A stretch of 64,000 bases of DNA, from NCBI GenBank assembly GCA_947172415.1, contig OX359189.1:10345358-10409357 (forward strand), written 5' to 3'. Below are positions 1 to 12,000 of this stretch, piece after piece (position 1 is the first letter of the stretch; the number at the start of each line of letters is the position of its first letter). This DNA comes from Chondrosia reniformis (taxonomy: Eukaryota > Porifera > Demospongiae > Chondrillida > Chondrillidae). The notes beneath the pieces are model-generated. The model made no database searches. It worked only from the letters and a program-made list of their open reading frames with translations, and had not been told where the DNA came from. The translations under genes and the position numbers were made by a program.

Positions 1-28
1 AAAATATAACTACACCCTGCTGTCTAAC

Positions 29-3000
29 CTTTCTCTCCATCTGTTCCATTTATACCATCCTGTCCACCCATTCCAGGTATTCCAGCAATTCCAGCAATTC
101 CAGGTGGTCCTGGTGGCCCTATAGGACCTGCTGTTCCCTGAGCTTGGGGTCCTACTCTACCAGCCGGACCAGGAGCCCCTCGTGGCCCAGTCTCCCCTTG
201 AGGCCCAGCGGGTCCTGGTACACCTGGCGGACCCACCCCCTAACAGGAAGCGAGGACACAGAGGATGACCTACAGGTGCTCCATGTGGCCCTGCTGTATA
301 CATATATACAAGCCTGTGTTTTAGTTCTAGATTTCTCTAGTATAGACATGCTGTAATTAGCACTTCATGTATACAATTGATGTACATGAGGCATCTTATA
401 ATACAAATACCATATCATAGATCAGTAAGTTTTTGTATAGCAATTTTCACTTGTACAAAGATAAGTACAAGCGATAGAGGTAAATAGTCTTTTCAAATAG
501 TCTTTTCTTCCATAACTATAAACTGTATATTATATCTGCTATCATTTACAATGAAGAATTTGCAACAGTATATGTGTCACTTACTCCTCCAGTTCCATTT
601 ACAGCACCTCCTGGGGGTCCAGGGGGACCTGGGGGTCCAGGGAGACCACGTGTGCCATTGAATCCATCCAGCCCTGGGGGACCCAAAAAACCTGGCACAC
701 CCCTTAAACCTTACAACCAAAGAGGTGATTATGTGTAAAGTGCACTACTTGCACACTCAGCCCTGCAGTCACATACCTGGGTTACCTGGGTTCCCTTGAG
801 CACCTGGCACACCAGGTAGACCTTGAGCCCCATCAGTACCTCGTGCTCCAGGAGAACCAGGTGGTCCAATCCATCCCTTTTCTCCCTTCAGCCCATTTTC
901 TCCTTTCATCCCATTTTCTCCAACTTCACCTTTTACTCCAGTAGCTCCTTTTTCCCCCTTTGCTCCAGGAGATCCCATGAAACCCATTGGACCTAGATAA
1001 GGTCAATGCAGTGGTAAAATAGTAGCTTTTAGATGATCATATGACTATCATGTGACATACCTGGTGGTCCTACCTGCCTCCGACGGCGGCCAGGTTGATC
1101 TAAAGGTTGGCTTGTTACATCACCTTGTTCAGTCATGTACACAGGAACACCAGGTGGGCCTTTATTAAGATTAAAAAAACAATTATATACATATATACTT
1201 ATATATAATACCAGCTTCACTCTAACAATTATCATACCTGGTCGTCCCATGGCTCCTTTTTCTCCCTTTTCTCCAAGGTCACCTTTATCTCCCTTCTTGC
1301 CATCTTCACCAGGCATTCCTAGATCACCTTTGAGGCCTAGTGGTCCTGGTGGACCACGGTCTCCTTTAATCCCATCAACTCCAGGGAGACCCTGCACTCC
1401 CTTCTCCCCATCTGTACCATTTGAACCACTGTCACCCTTCACACCAGGTGCTCCATCGTCACCATCACGACCATCAAAACCAGGGTCTCCCTGCTTGCCA
1501 GAAGGTCCAGGTTCTCCTTTCTCCCCACGGTCTCCGTCACGTCCTCGTTGGCCCTGAAGGCCGGGTCTTCCTGGTGGACCAGGGTCACCTTGATCACCTA
1601 TTGGTCCTGGTACACCTTGCAATCCAGCTGGCCCTGGGGGACCTTCTTCTCCACTGGGGCCAGGGATACCTATCTCGCCATCCAAGCCATCCAGGCCTGG
1701 TGCTCCAGTGTCACCTTTTGGTCCAACAAGGCCAATCGGACCAGATGAACCCTTTTCACCTTTCTCTCCATCACTCCCAGGGTCCCCTAGCTCACCCTTG
1801 GGACCAGCAGGACCAGACACATTGCTCTTCAAAGTAGGGAACATTCAGTCAATCTCATGCAATATCTACAGTGTGTGTGCACGTACCATCGGACCCATCT
1901 CTCCCTTCTCACCCTTTTGACCTCTCGCTCCAGTCTTGCCCTGTGGGTGGGGGTGGGGTAGTCATGGAGATACATTGATCACATCTGAAGGGGATACTTA
2001 CAGGGTTGCCAGGTATTCCATCATTCCCAGGTAGCCCAGACGACCCATTAGTGCCCTAAACACAGAATATGTAGGTACATAAATGTGACAGAGCCTTGTT
2101 AAAACTAGAGCACTTTCATACTTACTGGATACCCCATGTCACCCTTTGGGCCAAGTTCACCCTGTACAAATAATACACATACACAAAGTCATGTGATTGT
2201 CATGTGACTTGGATTTAAGACATTACCTCTTTTCCAGCTGATCCAGGTTCACCTTTCTCTCCTTTTGCTCCATCAGTCCCATCATCTCCAGCCTCTCCCT
2301 TGTTACCAGAGGGGCCTACGTCTCCTTTAGCACCAGAGGATCCTTTTTCACCCTAAAACATATGTCACATGACCATCACATGACCATCACATGACCATCA
2401 CATGAATGCCAGAAAACATGCATACCTTGGCTCCCATTGGTCCAGTAAATCCTTTGGGTCCCTGTTGACCCTACATCCATCAGACACACCACATTGGGGA
2501 CTTGTGACAGGCACACAGTCAATCTTAACTCACAGGTTGACCTGTTTCTCCCTTTTGACCATTGGGACCTTGCTCTCCTGGAGGACCTTCACTTCCATTA
2601 TCTCCCTTGGCCCCATCCTTACCATTCAATCCTTGTATACCTTGGGCACCCTAGTGGAGTAGTGGTAAGTAAGTCTACAAATTGTCTGTTACACATCTCT
2701 CTTACTTGTTCTCCTTTGGTTCCAGGAGCTCCATCCTGACCTTTGACCCCTTCTGGACCAGGTACACCTACAGGACCAGCCTCACCCTTGGGACCAACCT
2801 CTCCCTTCATACCTGCAGCTCCCTAGCACAGCCAAGCAATACAATAATGCACCAATTCAGCTCATTCGTATGTACATAATATGTATTGTTGTGTTTATTG
2901 TAAGATCAGTGGCTTTAATATGAGCAACAGCAACAGTATTTTTTATACAAGTTATTAAACTTTACGACCATGAAGATCTTTATCAGCAAAAGGATGCATT

Positions 3001-6000
3001 TGAATATATGTACAAATACAAAACTGTAATATACAAAAGTTTCAATCAAATATATAATGGTAAAATATTATGTACATATACATCATCAGTGTACATAAAA
3101 TGTAGAAGACATTTCATCTCATACACTCACAGATTCTCCCTTTTCTCCTTTCTCTTTCACTAGCAGTGTATTACTATCCACCAACTGTGTACAGGACACA
3201 ACACTATCACAACTTGCTCAACTGCACACACACACATCATCAGACTGACCATTCCAGGGGGCCCAGGAGGTCCCTCTCTTCCCGGATCACCCTTTGATCC
3301 CGGGACACCTCTCAAACCAACACTGCCCTAATGACCAATCAGATTGCAGTAACCTCAAGCACTGTATCACTCATCCACCACTCACTCTAGCACCTTGAGA
3401 GCCAGTCCCACCAGGAGGTCCACGAGGCCCCATCTCACCAGGACTGCCCTGCAGGGGAAGTGCCATATGGATATCAAAAGGTATGGATTTTGTTGCCATG
3501 GAAACTTACTGGAGTTCCATCTGACCCAGATCCTCCAGCTGGACCAGCTGGACCAGGTTCACCCTACATTGAAACACTTACATAAGTCATGTGACAGTCA
3601 TGTGACTTTCCATATACCTTTTCTCCTTTGCTTCCAGAGGTACCGGGTACACCCATCAGTCCAGGATTACCCTACACAGCAGGGATATGGAACAGAGCTG
3701 TCCAACATGCTCATAGGTAGGTGAATATCACTCACCTGATCTCCTACTGGTCCCTTCTCTCCTGGGGCACCACTCTGACCTTGAGCTCCTTGCATGCCCT
3801 AATATGGTACAGCATTATCAATGTCCATCTCAATGCAACATCACTAATCATTAATTTCTTATTTATATCAAATATACTGTTAAATCTATTAAACCCTTGA
3901 AATTGACATTTTCCTATTACTGAGGGGATAATTCCATAATATGTTTTCCAGGTCTTAATATTTCCAGCTCATGTTTGTATATCCCCATTGCCATGGCAAC
4001 TTCTTAAGGGGCAGATCTCAGAATGGGTGGGGCTTGGTTTCCTTCATCTAGATCAATATACTTTGCTGTTACTGAAGGGGAAGCCCCACTAGCATCTGGA
4101 TCCCCCTCTGCCACTGTATATGTACTGGGCAACTGAACAGTGTCAGCGATCAAGTATTCCATGGTCTAAACATTTCTATTTGATTGACTGATTGATAGGG
4201 GCTTCCCCTCTGAGGTCAGTGGTAGAGTAGTTGTAATACCTTTTCTCCTTTTGGTCCAACTTTTCCTTGTCTTCCCGCAGTGCCATCGGCACCAGCCTTT
4301 CCTTGCCTGCCAGGCACACCTTCTGTACCCTTCTCTCCCTTCATGCCGTCCCACCCTTTGGGCCCTGGTTTCCCTTGACGACCAGGCAGGCCATCTTCAC
4401 CCTGCAGCCAAAAGGATGGTGACAGAGAGCACTCACAAGTACTCTGCCGCCCCACTCACCATCTCTCCCTTTGGACCCGGCTTGCCTTGCCGACCAGGTA
4501 CACCATCCAGTCCCTTTACAATGAAAAGGAACACTTTACACGTCTCTCTTTACTCAAACTAAAATGTTACTCACAGGCTCTCCTTTCTCTCCAGTGAATC
4601 CTTTCCTACCAGTTGCACCTTTCTCTCCCATTCCTTTCTCTCCCTTAAGCCCCTTCTCTCCTTTAGGACCAACTTTACCCTAATCACATGACCAGCATGT
4701 GACAAGCATGTGACCTAAGCACATGTAGTCTGTCTAACCTGTCTCCCTGGAGTGCCGTCTGACCCAGCCTTCCCTGTTCTGCCAGGAGTCCCATCAACAC
4801 CCTATACACAAAAGTATTTGGATATCTGAAAGTGGTAGCTAGGTAACAGTGGTTGCTAGACAACAGAGTCAGTGATGTTCATCCTCACCTTGGGTCCCGG
4901 CTTGCCTTGTCTCCCAGGTACACCATCTCTTCCCTGTAGACAAACATAGGGAGATGCAACTCCACCCAACCTAGATCAGTCAGGGATGTAACTACTCACT
5001 GATTTCCCAGTTCTCCCATATTCTCCAGGGTTTCCCTTTTCCCCCTATACACAGTGAGAAACAAGTACCATGCAATGGACAGAATTAAACAAATTTAAAA
5101 TGGCTACCATTACACCATCAAGGAAATAATATCTTTAACTGCCACTCACTTTAGCTCCAGATTTGCCTTGTCTTCCAGGAGTACCATCATTACCCTATAA
5201 GAGATGTGTATGTTGTAGTTGTCATAGCAACAATATACAGAAATACAGCACATACAGGCACTCCAGCAGGTCCATCTGGTCCTGATGGTCCTGGTAGACC
5301 GGGAGGTCCTGCCACAGAGTCTCCTTGCTCTCCTTTCCTTCCATTTTCCCCATTGAGGCCCTTCCTTCCTGTTTCTCCCTTCTCTCCCTTCTCTCCCTTC
5401 TGCCCAGTATTTGTTACATTTTCCTAGCCAAAACAGACAGATTCAGATGTTGAACAATAACTACTGACGACTGACGACCCGTATGATGGACCCTTCACTA
5501 TTGCATACACCAGCAGTCAGTTTGAGCTAACAGTGAAAATCTACATGTTCCTAAGAGTAACATTCATATCTTGGTCTGCAAGCCTTGAGAGCTAATTAGA
5601 GTATAAGACATGTTGTGACTGTTCTGTGAAACATAGTCAAGGATAAAATTGAATTTCCAAGTCAATTATACTACTATCATTCCTAAGCACAAGAACTTCT
5701 TCGAAATAAACTTAATTTAGTTCTGAAACCGACTGTCATGAACAGAGGTATTGTAATATATATCACAGTGTACATGGGAGTATGGGTTATTGAGTTTCAT
5801 GCCCAAATGACTTTGATATAAATTTAATTTGTAACAATTTTCAACATACACCAACTTACTGCATTATCAAGTTGTCTTTTATTTTTGTGGACATCCTGCA
5901 ATCACATAAACCGATAAACACACTTGATATGTGACATGAACTGAGATGTTATAATTATACATACGTACATACAACTATATGTACACTGATATGTGGAAAT

Positions 6001-8779
6001 TCATACATCCATTATATTGAGGCACCGCCACCCAAACGTGACTACCTATACCATCTGGAGCCACAAGACTACGCTATGCAAACGCAGAGACGCATATACA
6101 GTATGTAAGTACGTACAATCAAAATTACGCAATTAAATTTCAGTCACCAAATACGTGTGAGGTTACATGCAGTGTTCCGTAATTGAGTAAAGTTCACTTT
6201 ACAATCTTCACTAATCCTTGGTACACCATATCCGATATACCAACAGATTATATAAATAAACTGTTCACAACTTGTACACAAGGCTGTAAGCAATAAGGTC
6301 TACATCTGACATTCCTTTCCACAGAAACAGAATCACTTCAACTACTTCAAGTAGCACAAGTCTGGCTACTCAAAGGTATCTGAAAACATCTGTTTCATAT
6401 TTGCTTTAAAATAAACTAGTCCAATTAGTGAATACAGTATAGACATTCCTTTATAGAGCTATTATAGTGCTAAAGATGTCTATAGCTTCTGTATCATTTG
6501 TAGATAATTGAAAACAAATTTGAGTTTCATGACACTATTTGTGGTCCAACCAACTGATTCCCCATAAATACATATTAGTTTTAGAGTGTTGATAGCCATT
6601 TGAAATGGAGTACTGCATTGCAAACATACTTGGGGAGTAGCTGGTGATTACCAACTGGACAGCGTCTGCACTTGCAAGAGTTCTATCCATAATGAACTAC
6701 TCTGAACACAAGTGCCTCTTAAAAGGCAACTTAACTAACAGAACCTTTGGTCTCAGACTGATGAGTTTAAAAGTTTACTAGTAACTTGTTTACATTCACT
6801 TCTAAAGATAATCACTGCACAACATGGAAATCCCAGGTGTGGCAGGACAACTGTTGCCCGGAGCACTTGAACTGTTCGTGTGTCTACAGATTCCTTACCC
6901 ATACAGTCACACCCAAAAGTTGTACTAACTACACTGAGTACGTACTGTGGTCGTATCCATGGTGATAGAATCACTGAAACCTTTCATGTGGCAAAGAATG
7001 AAGCAAATGAAGATTGTTGAATACATTCTGCATTTAGGAATTTCAATAAAGTGTCACAAACCACTATTGTTTATCTCAATTTATACCAAGTCTTCAAAGT
7101 CAGAATCTCAGACTATTCTAAATGTAACATAAACTAGTTAGCACTTTGAGTAGAGACTACTATTGTAGTAACTATAGGATTCACTCCACCTTACGAGATA
7201 ACAGCCATTATTACAGAGTTATTATTCTTAAACAAGTTGAGAGTTCAATTGCTAGAAAGTGAATTTACAGTTTGTAACAGTGTGTTGCTCAAAGTCGACT
7301 GTACATACTGAAACATATATTTATATATTCATAAACTCAGTAAGAATTTGTATATTTATATATAGTCACATATACATTTAGTGGACAGGTAATGCAACCC
7401 TGGAATTTCAAACATCAGGAACCCATGTGAATCAAAGAATCAAAGAAACACATTCTTTCAAAACCAGCTGTTAAAACTTTAAACTTCAGTCTTTACAAGA
7501 TGGCTACTCCCCCGGAACACCACTATTGGATGAGTACCATATCTACCTTATATAGTACATGCATTTATCAGTCAGTAACAAAGAGAGTTCTGACATACTT
7601 ACAAAGTTAAACAGTCAATTACAATTAGTTTAATGTACCTATAGTACATTGGAGCATTAATCTTTCCAAATGTCAGTAAATTTGGTTAAGCGGTGTACCA
7701 AATGAATATGTTCTCCATTCTATGTAATTCCCGATGCTTGTGAAACTGTTCAAATGAGACATTCAGCACTTACCAACTTCACATCACATGAACAATATAT
7801 CATATAGAATAGACAAGAATGGCAGATGTTTTACTAATTTCATCAAGCTTTCCCAGGGTACTCAATTATGCATTTGAACACACTGTATAAACCTTGCGAC
7901 TACACCTGGTCTAGCAAGGTTATTTGATAAAAGGTTTAATAATTAAATTTATTTCATAAAGATCCAACCTCACCACAAAACTAATGAACATCTGCCTATT
8001 TCTAATGTATGCATACGAATAGTTTAAGTACGGATATTAGTTGTATGTGATAATCTCTGATTACAACAATTTTGAAATTGTGGATCAATATAGATTAAAG
8101 AACAAGTATTTTGAAAAATTATTAAAAATTATGGTAAATTCAATTTTAATTGATCATTTATTAGTATGACTCACTTCAAGAACAGCTTTCCTTTCATATA
8201 ATGATCTACCAAGTCTAGATTTCTGCAGTTGAAGAAATAGAACAATAATATGAGGTTCTATTGTTGTTAAATAGGTCAGCTATGTATTGACCATGGGCAA
8301 TGTCACACCCCAGACTTGGTCCTCAATTCCACAGCGCTAAGGAATTCAATAAAGTTGAATACCTCTCAATAACCAATCACATTCATCAGCTACCTTAAAC
8401 ACCATATAAACTTTCCAGTTAATGTACCTCTGGAAGGTATACTTGTTTAGGAATATTGGTTTGGGGCGAATGGTTAATGGAATTTAATTCCCAAGAATAA
8501 TTATTGCATATGTATACACAACCAATAACGCGGAGCTCATTGAGATCTCAACATAAGACAATTTCCATCTGAAACATTATGAGATCAATAATTTAGAACA
8601 TAAAAAGTGTTAATCTAGAACTACAGTTAAAATAAAATGATTACCTGGCTCGCCCGTCAGCCAATGTACCCTACCGACCTACCTTGTTACTCCGAGCTGC
8701 AACGGTGCAGTGCTGTAGTAGACACAAGACGACTATCGCTAAGAGCAGCCACCACGACCATTTGATGGCCCATATCGAC
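29..8779 (-). CDS. Collagen alpha chain, multi-exon, C-terminus off the left edge
   Basis: Structural extracellular protein built from Gly-X-Y triplets that form a triple helix. Twenty-eight exons were assembled from GT-AG sites; phases close throughout and give about 990 residues without the C-terminal domain. Order from the N-terminus: a hydrophobic segment (8683-8779), a 12-residue exon with a basic KNKRQ motif, then collagenous exons, a short non-collagenous break with [11 protein letters not shown] (3131-3184), a 589-bp collagenous exon, a second break ending GRRRRQ (1061-1159), and more collagen. Internal exons from 1887 to 5423 are phase 0, and many are multiples of 9 bp (45, 54, 63, 117, 126, 162), the exon style known from fibrillar collagens. 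No C-propeptide, NC1 or VWC domain is visible because the gene leaves the window. It could be a secreted fibril-type or a membrane-anchored collagen. The initiator ATG is not placed: the hydrophobic exon has none in frame, so an upstream exon is implied. Confidence 0.93.
5896..8682 (-). other. Large intron of the collagen gene (about 2.8 kb)
   Basis: AT-rich sequence between the signal exon and the KNKRQ exon. It is far longer than the other introns of this gene (mostly 50-450 bp). I see no supported coding exon, RNA gene or mobile element in it. First introns of this size often hold enhancers, but nothing specific can be pointed to here. Confidence 0.5.
8683..8779 (-). other. Collagen N-terminal hydrophobic exon (signal peptide or signal anchor)
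   Basis: The exon reads ATKW-like basic/aromatic residues (AIKWSWW), then [11 protein letters not shown], then [11 protein letters not shown], and splices in phase 0 to the KNKRQ exon at 5860-5895. This is a typical secretory targeting segment, and VAA before R is a plausible signal peptidase site. Because the frame opens upstream without an ATG and a good acceptor (tract ending CACTGCAG) lies just before it, some N-terminal residues probably come from an unseen upstream exon. That would also suit a type II signal anchor, as in MACIT collagens. An ATG in another frame of this exon runs quickly into a stop and was not used. Confidence 0.6.
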
Positions 8780-9383
8780 CTGCAGTGGTAACAAATGACA
8801 AGGCTGGCTGGTCCATTAGGCCGATCAGATGTTCAACAGCATACTTTAAATATTTCTATCTACATAGAGATGACATCTACCCTGGGTCGGTACTTGAGAA
8901 ACATTTGGCGCTTCCTAGATTTATACGTACTTTGTCATTAAATAAATACAACCGCTAATGTAAACAGTTTACATAAGTCAGCTGTGTGAAGCCGCCACAC
9001 CAATGTCCACGTACTACACCATCTACAAGCACGTATTCAATGGCGCACTGCGAAGCACAACCCTCACCGTTGTTGATTCATTGTGATAGATCCAGTTGTA
9101 CTCTATTCATCGACTTAATTACAAGAAACACTAAAATATTTCGGTACTCTCTGATCGGTTGCTACAGGAAAGCGCTTTCCTGTAACGTACGTGCTTGCAG
9201 CTAAGAGTTATCTGCAGTAGCACTCCCGGAGTTGTGAGCTGCCCTTCTACGGAGTAGTCAGTTACGTATGCATAATTACACTTTCATGTGGCAATCTATT
9301 ATTACGATCATTAAGAAATGCGATCAAGATTTCGGCACACGCGGAAAAACGCACACTAAAACTAGATCTGGATACACGTTCAT
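8780..9383. promoter_or_regulatory. Shared upstream region of collagen (minus) and MMAA (plus)
   Basis: About 600 bp separate two head-to-head genes. It must contain both transcription starts and probably the missing first exon of the collagen, and perhaps a targeting-peptide exon of MMAA. There is no clear TATA box; the sequence is not strongly GC-biased. The call rests on gene arrangement, not on recognised motifs. Confidence 0.4.
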
Positions 9384-11638
9384 ATGGTACGTATGTCTCA
9401 AGCAACGAGAAAGCTACTGGCAGGTCTGCTGCAGGGAAATCGAGCGTGTTTGGCCAAAGCCATAACGTTAGGTAACAGCGCGACTTAGTACTTCAATGTG
9501 TTAAATCACGCTTGATAGATAGAGGGATGGATGGATAGGTGGATGGATAGGTGGATGGATGGATAGATGGATGAATGGATGGGTGGGTGGGTGGGTGGCC
9601 GGACAGATGGATGGATGGATGGATGGATGAGTGGATAGTGAGCTAGTGTGTGTTACATGAGATGGAAAGTGGGCGTGGTCAGTTAGTGTTTGATGTCCAC
9701 CAACCGACTGTTGATATACCTTTTGTGTTCTCTCTCCAGTTGAGTCCAAACATCCCCTTCATCGTGTCCAGTCCCAGTGGCTGCTGACAGAAGTGCTGGC
9801 ACACTGCAGAGGCCGCAGCAACACCTATCGGATTGGGCTCTCAGGAGCTCCTGGGGCTGGGAAGTCTACCTTTATTGAACATTTTGGACAAAAGCTTATT
9901 AAAATGGATCACAAGGTAGCTGTTCTGGTAAGTGGGTGCATGAGGATGTCCCTGTAATCAAGATGGCTTATGTCTTTTCTGTTTTTATTTTATCTATGTA
10001 AATGAGTGTGTGATCTAGGTCAAGCAAGGGGCAATCCCTGTAATTTGTAGCAGTATCTATGGCCAACACTTTCTCATTATACCTGCCATGTGTTTACAGT
10101 TGGTATTGGGTTACTAGTGTTAGTATTGTTTGGTGAATTGTGACCTCTCGTTAATCACATTGTATCAAGTTTTATTTAATTTTATATCTTGTTCATTCGA
10201 GTGTCTCTTCCCTTGACCAAGACCATCCCTCCCACTGTCCTTAGTGGGCATTGTTAACCTGTTATGTTAACATGAGATGGCATGCCTCACTGACTGCAGT
10301 GTGTCGAGTGAGAATCAGGTGATAGTGAGGTTACCATTCAATAGTCGTTTCACATCCCATCCAAGAATCTTACGTCAGCTCTACTTCTGTGTATATGCAA
10401 TATATCTTCTGCTGCCATCCACTTCTGTGGTTGCACAGGCTGTAGATCCCAGTTCAACAAGAAGCGGTGGATCCATCCTCGGGGACAAGACGAGAATGCA
10501 AAAATTGGCTCAATCTGAAAATGTTTTCATTCGACCCTCCCCTTCCAAGGGTGCCCTGGGTGAGTCCTTTATACCCGCCCCTCTAGACCCGCCCCTCTAG
10601 ACCCGCCCCTCTATAACCACCCCTCTATAACCACCCCTCTATACCCACCCCTCTAGACCCGCCCCTCTATACCCACCCCTCTATAACCACCCCTCTATAC
10701 CCGCCCCTCTAGACCCGCCCCTCTAGACCCGCCCCTCTAGACCCACCCCTCTAGACCCGCCCCTCTAGACCCACCCCTCTAGACCCACCCCTCTAGACCC
10801 ACTACAATATCCAACCAATTCTATCCAATTCTATATTAGGTGGCGTGACCAGAAGCACTAACGAGGTGATTTTACTCTGTGAGGCCACAGGGTATGATAT
10901 TATACTGGTAGAAACTGTGGGCGTGGGCCAGTCAGAAGTGGGTGTGTCCAACATGGTGGATGTGTTTGTGTTGCTAGTGCCTCCAGCAGCTGGAGACGAA
11001 CTACAAGTGAGTGGCACTACAATAGTACATACGAGCAGCAAGCTATACCACTTTATTGCTAATGAAGGTCTTTTCTGAAGTTCACTATCTCCAATGCTCT
11101 GTTTACAAGGGAATGAAAAAGGGTATTGTAGAGTTGGCAGATGTTGTAGCCATCACAAAGGCAGATGGTGACCTGCTCCCTGCAGCCAGAAGGATCCAGG
11201 CAGAGTACACTAGTGCAGTCAAGCTGATGAGGCCCAAGCGAGAGGTCTGGGCCCCCAAGGTGGTCCAAGTGTCCTCCATTACCAACCATGGGATGGACGA
11301 TGTGTGGGCGGTGCTGGAGGAGTTTAAGGAGTGCATGATTGACACTAAGGTTTTTGATCAGCAGAGGAGGGACCAGAGAGCAGTGTGGCTGTGGTCCCAC
11401 ATTGAGGACAGACTTCTGAGGAGGTAGTGCATGCAGTGTTGTCTCATCTTCCATACAGATGTATGTACAGTGTCCGTACCAAGGTATACTCCTCCTCTTT
11501 ATTTGTTTAAGGTTCAAAGAGGATACTTTGGTTTCTCAAAAATTAAGTGACATAGAGAAGAAAGTTGTAGAAGGATTGGTGACACCATTTGTTGGAGCTG
11601 ATAATTTACTTAAAGATTTCTTTAGAAAAACTCAATAA
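9384..11638 (+). CDS. MMAA: MMAA/MeaB-type GTPase, methylmalonyl-CoA mutase chaperone
   Basis: G-protein chaperone that loads and protects the adenosylcobalamin cofactor of mitochondrial methylmalonyl-CoA mutase. Six exons (9384-9471, 9740-9927, 10439-10559, 10840-11006, 11110-11423, 11512-11638) join in phase to 334 residues. Visible motifs in order: [13 protein letters not shown], the family hallmark before the G domain; the Walker [30 protein letters not shown], the family switch I region; [10 protein letters not shown] with the G3 region; ITKADGD in the NKxD position; and a C-terminal helical part ending KDFFRKTQ. This matches the ArgK/MeaB/MMAA family, and gene context in an animal makes MMAA the best name. 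The start is uncertain: ATG at 9384 or 9393 gives almost no leader, and an in-frame TAG sits at 9363, so a mitochondrial targeting peptide, if present, must come from an upstream exon. Confidence 0.93.
9511..9640. repeat. GGAT-type microsatellite in MMAA intron 1
   Basis: Imperfect GGATG/GGTGG/GATA tetranucleotide runs occupy about half of the 268-bp first intron of MMAA. The apparent minus-strand [11 protein letters not shown] reading frame here is only the translation of this repeat. Confidence 0.85.
10571..10800. repeat. CCCCTCTAGACCCG-type minisatellite in MMAA intron 3
   Basis: About sixteen 14-bp units (CCCCTCTAGACCCG and variants with TATA for TAGA, or AACCA endings) fill nearly all of the intron between the switch I exon and the switch II exon. 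The unit contains an XbaI-like TCTAGA core. Confidence 0.88.
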
Positions 11639-12000
11639 TGTATTTATGTTAAATATTTCATTTTTAGTATATAAATTATCAAATTTATCTATTATTTCAT
11701 ATGCTTATTATGTTATTTATAAACAATCCTTATTATTATTGCAACAAATGTAAACATGTACGTATTGTTAATTAGGTCGGGTGCTAAACTGTGGTACAGT
11801 TAAATGATATAATAGCCTACATGTATAAGTTAAATGTATAGGTTTCCAATGTATAACTAGTACTTTAATGTTGTTGATCATGAAGTAGTATTTTACAACG
11901 AAACTTTAACGGAAAAAAAGAGAACTCTCCATTCTAGAGATTTTTCGATTTCCAATACCAAATAATAATTATCGATATGAAGAGTTATTATACTTTTAAA
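11639..12000. promoter_or_regulatory. MMAA-COMMD8 intergenic region
   Basis: An AT-rich 362-bp gap holds the MMAA 3' end and the COMMD8 promoter. No strong TATA box or CpG-rich stretch is evident and no additional gene is seen. Confidence 0.4.

Larger units (their letters stand above)
29..8779 (-). other. Exon map of the collagen gene
   Basis: Exons, in plus-strand coordinates: 29-239, 585-709, 777-992, 1061-1159, 1238-1826, 1887-1940, 2002-2055, 2126-2161, 2227-2352, 2426-2470, 2534-2650, 2706-2822, 3131-3184, 3250-3327, 3386-3448, 3510-3563, 3618-3671, 3736-3798, 4240-4401, 4460-4513, 4575-4679, 4739-4801, 4889-4933, 5000-5044, 5150-5194, 5256-5423, 5860-5895, 8683-8779. The exons at 29, 777, 1061 and 1238 end in phase 1, splitting a glycine codon; the exon at 585 and those from 1887 upward end in phase 0. 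Each boundary was chosen from an AG acceptor, a GT donor and an uninterrupted Gly-X-Y register. Confidence 0.85.

Noticed and set aside
1135..1920. Plus-strand frames of 140, 138 and 66 codons across the collagen
   Set aside because: They are antisense shadows of Gly-X-Y codons on the minus strand.
9268..9465. 65-codon plus-strand frame before MMAA
   Set aside because: It overlaps the MMAA first exon in another frame; the MMAA frame carries the family motif and a matching phase 1 donor.
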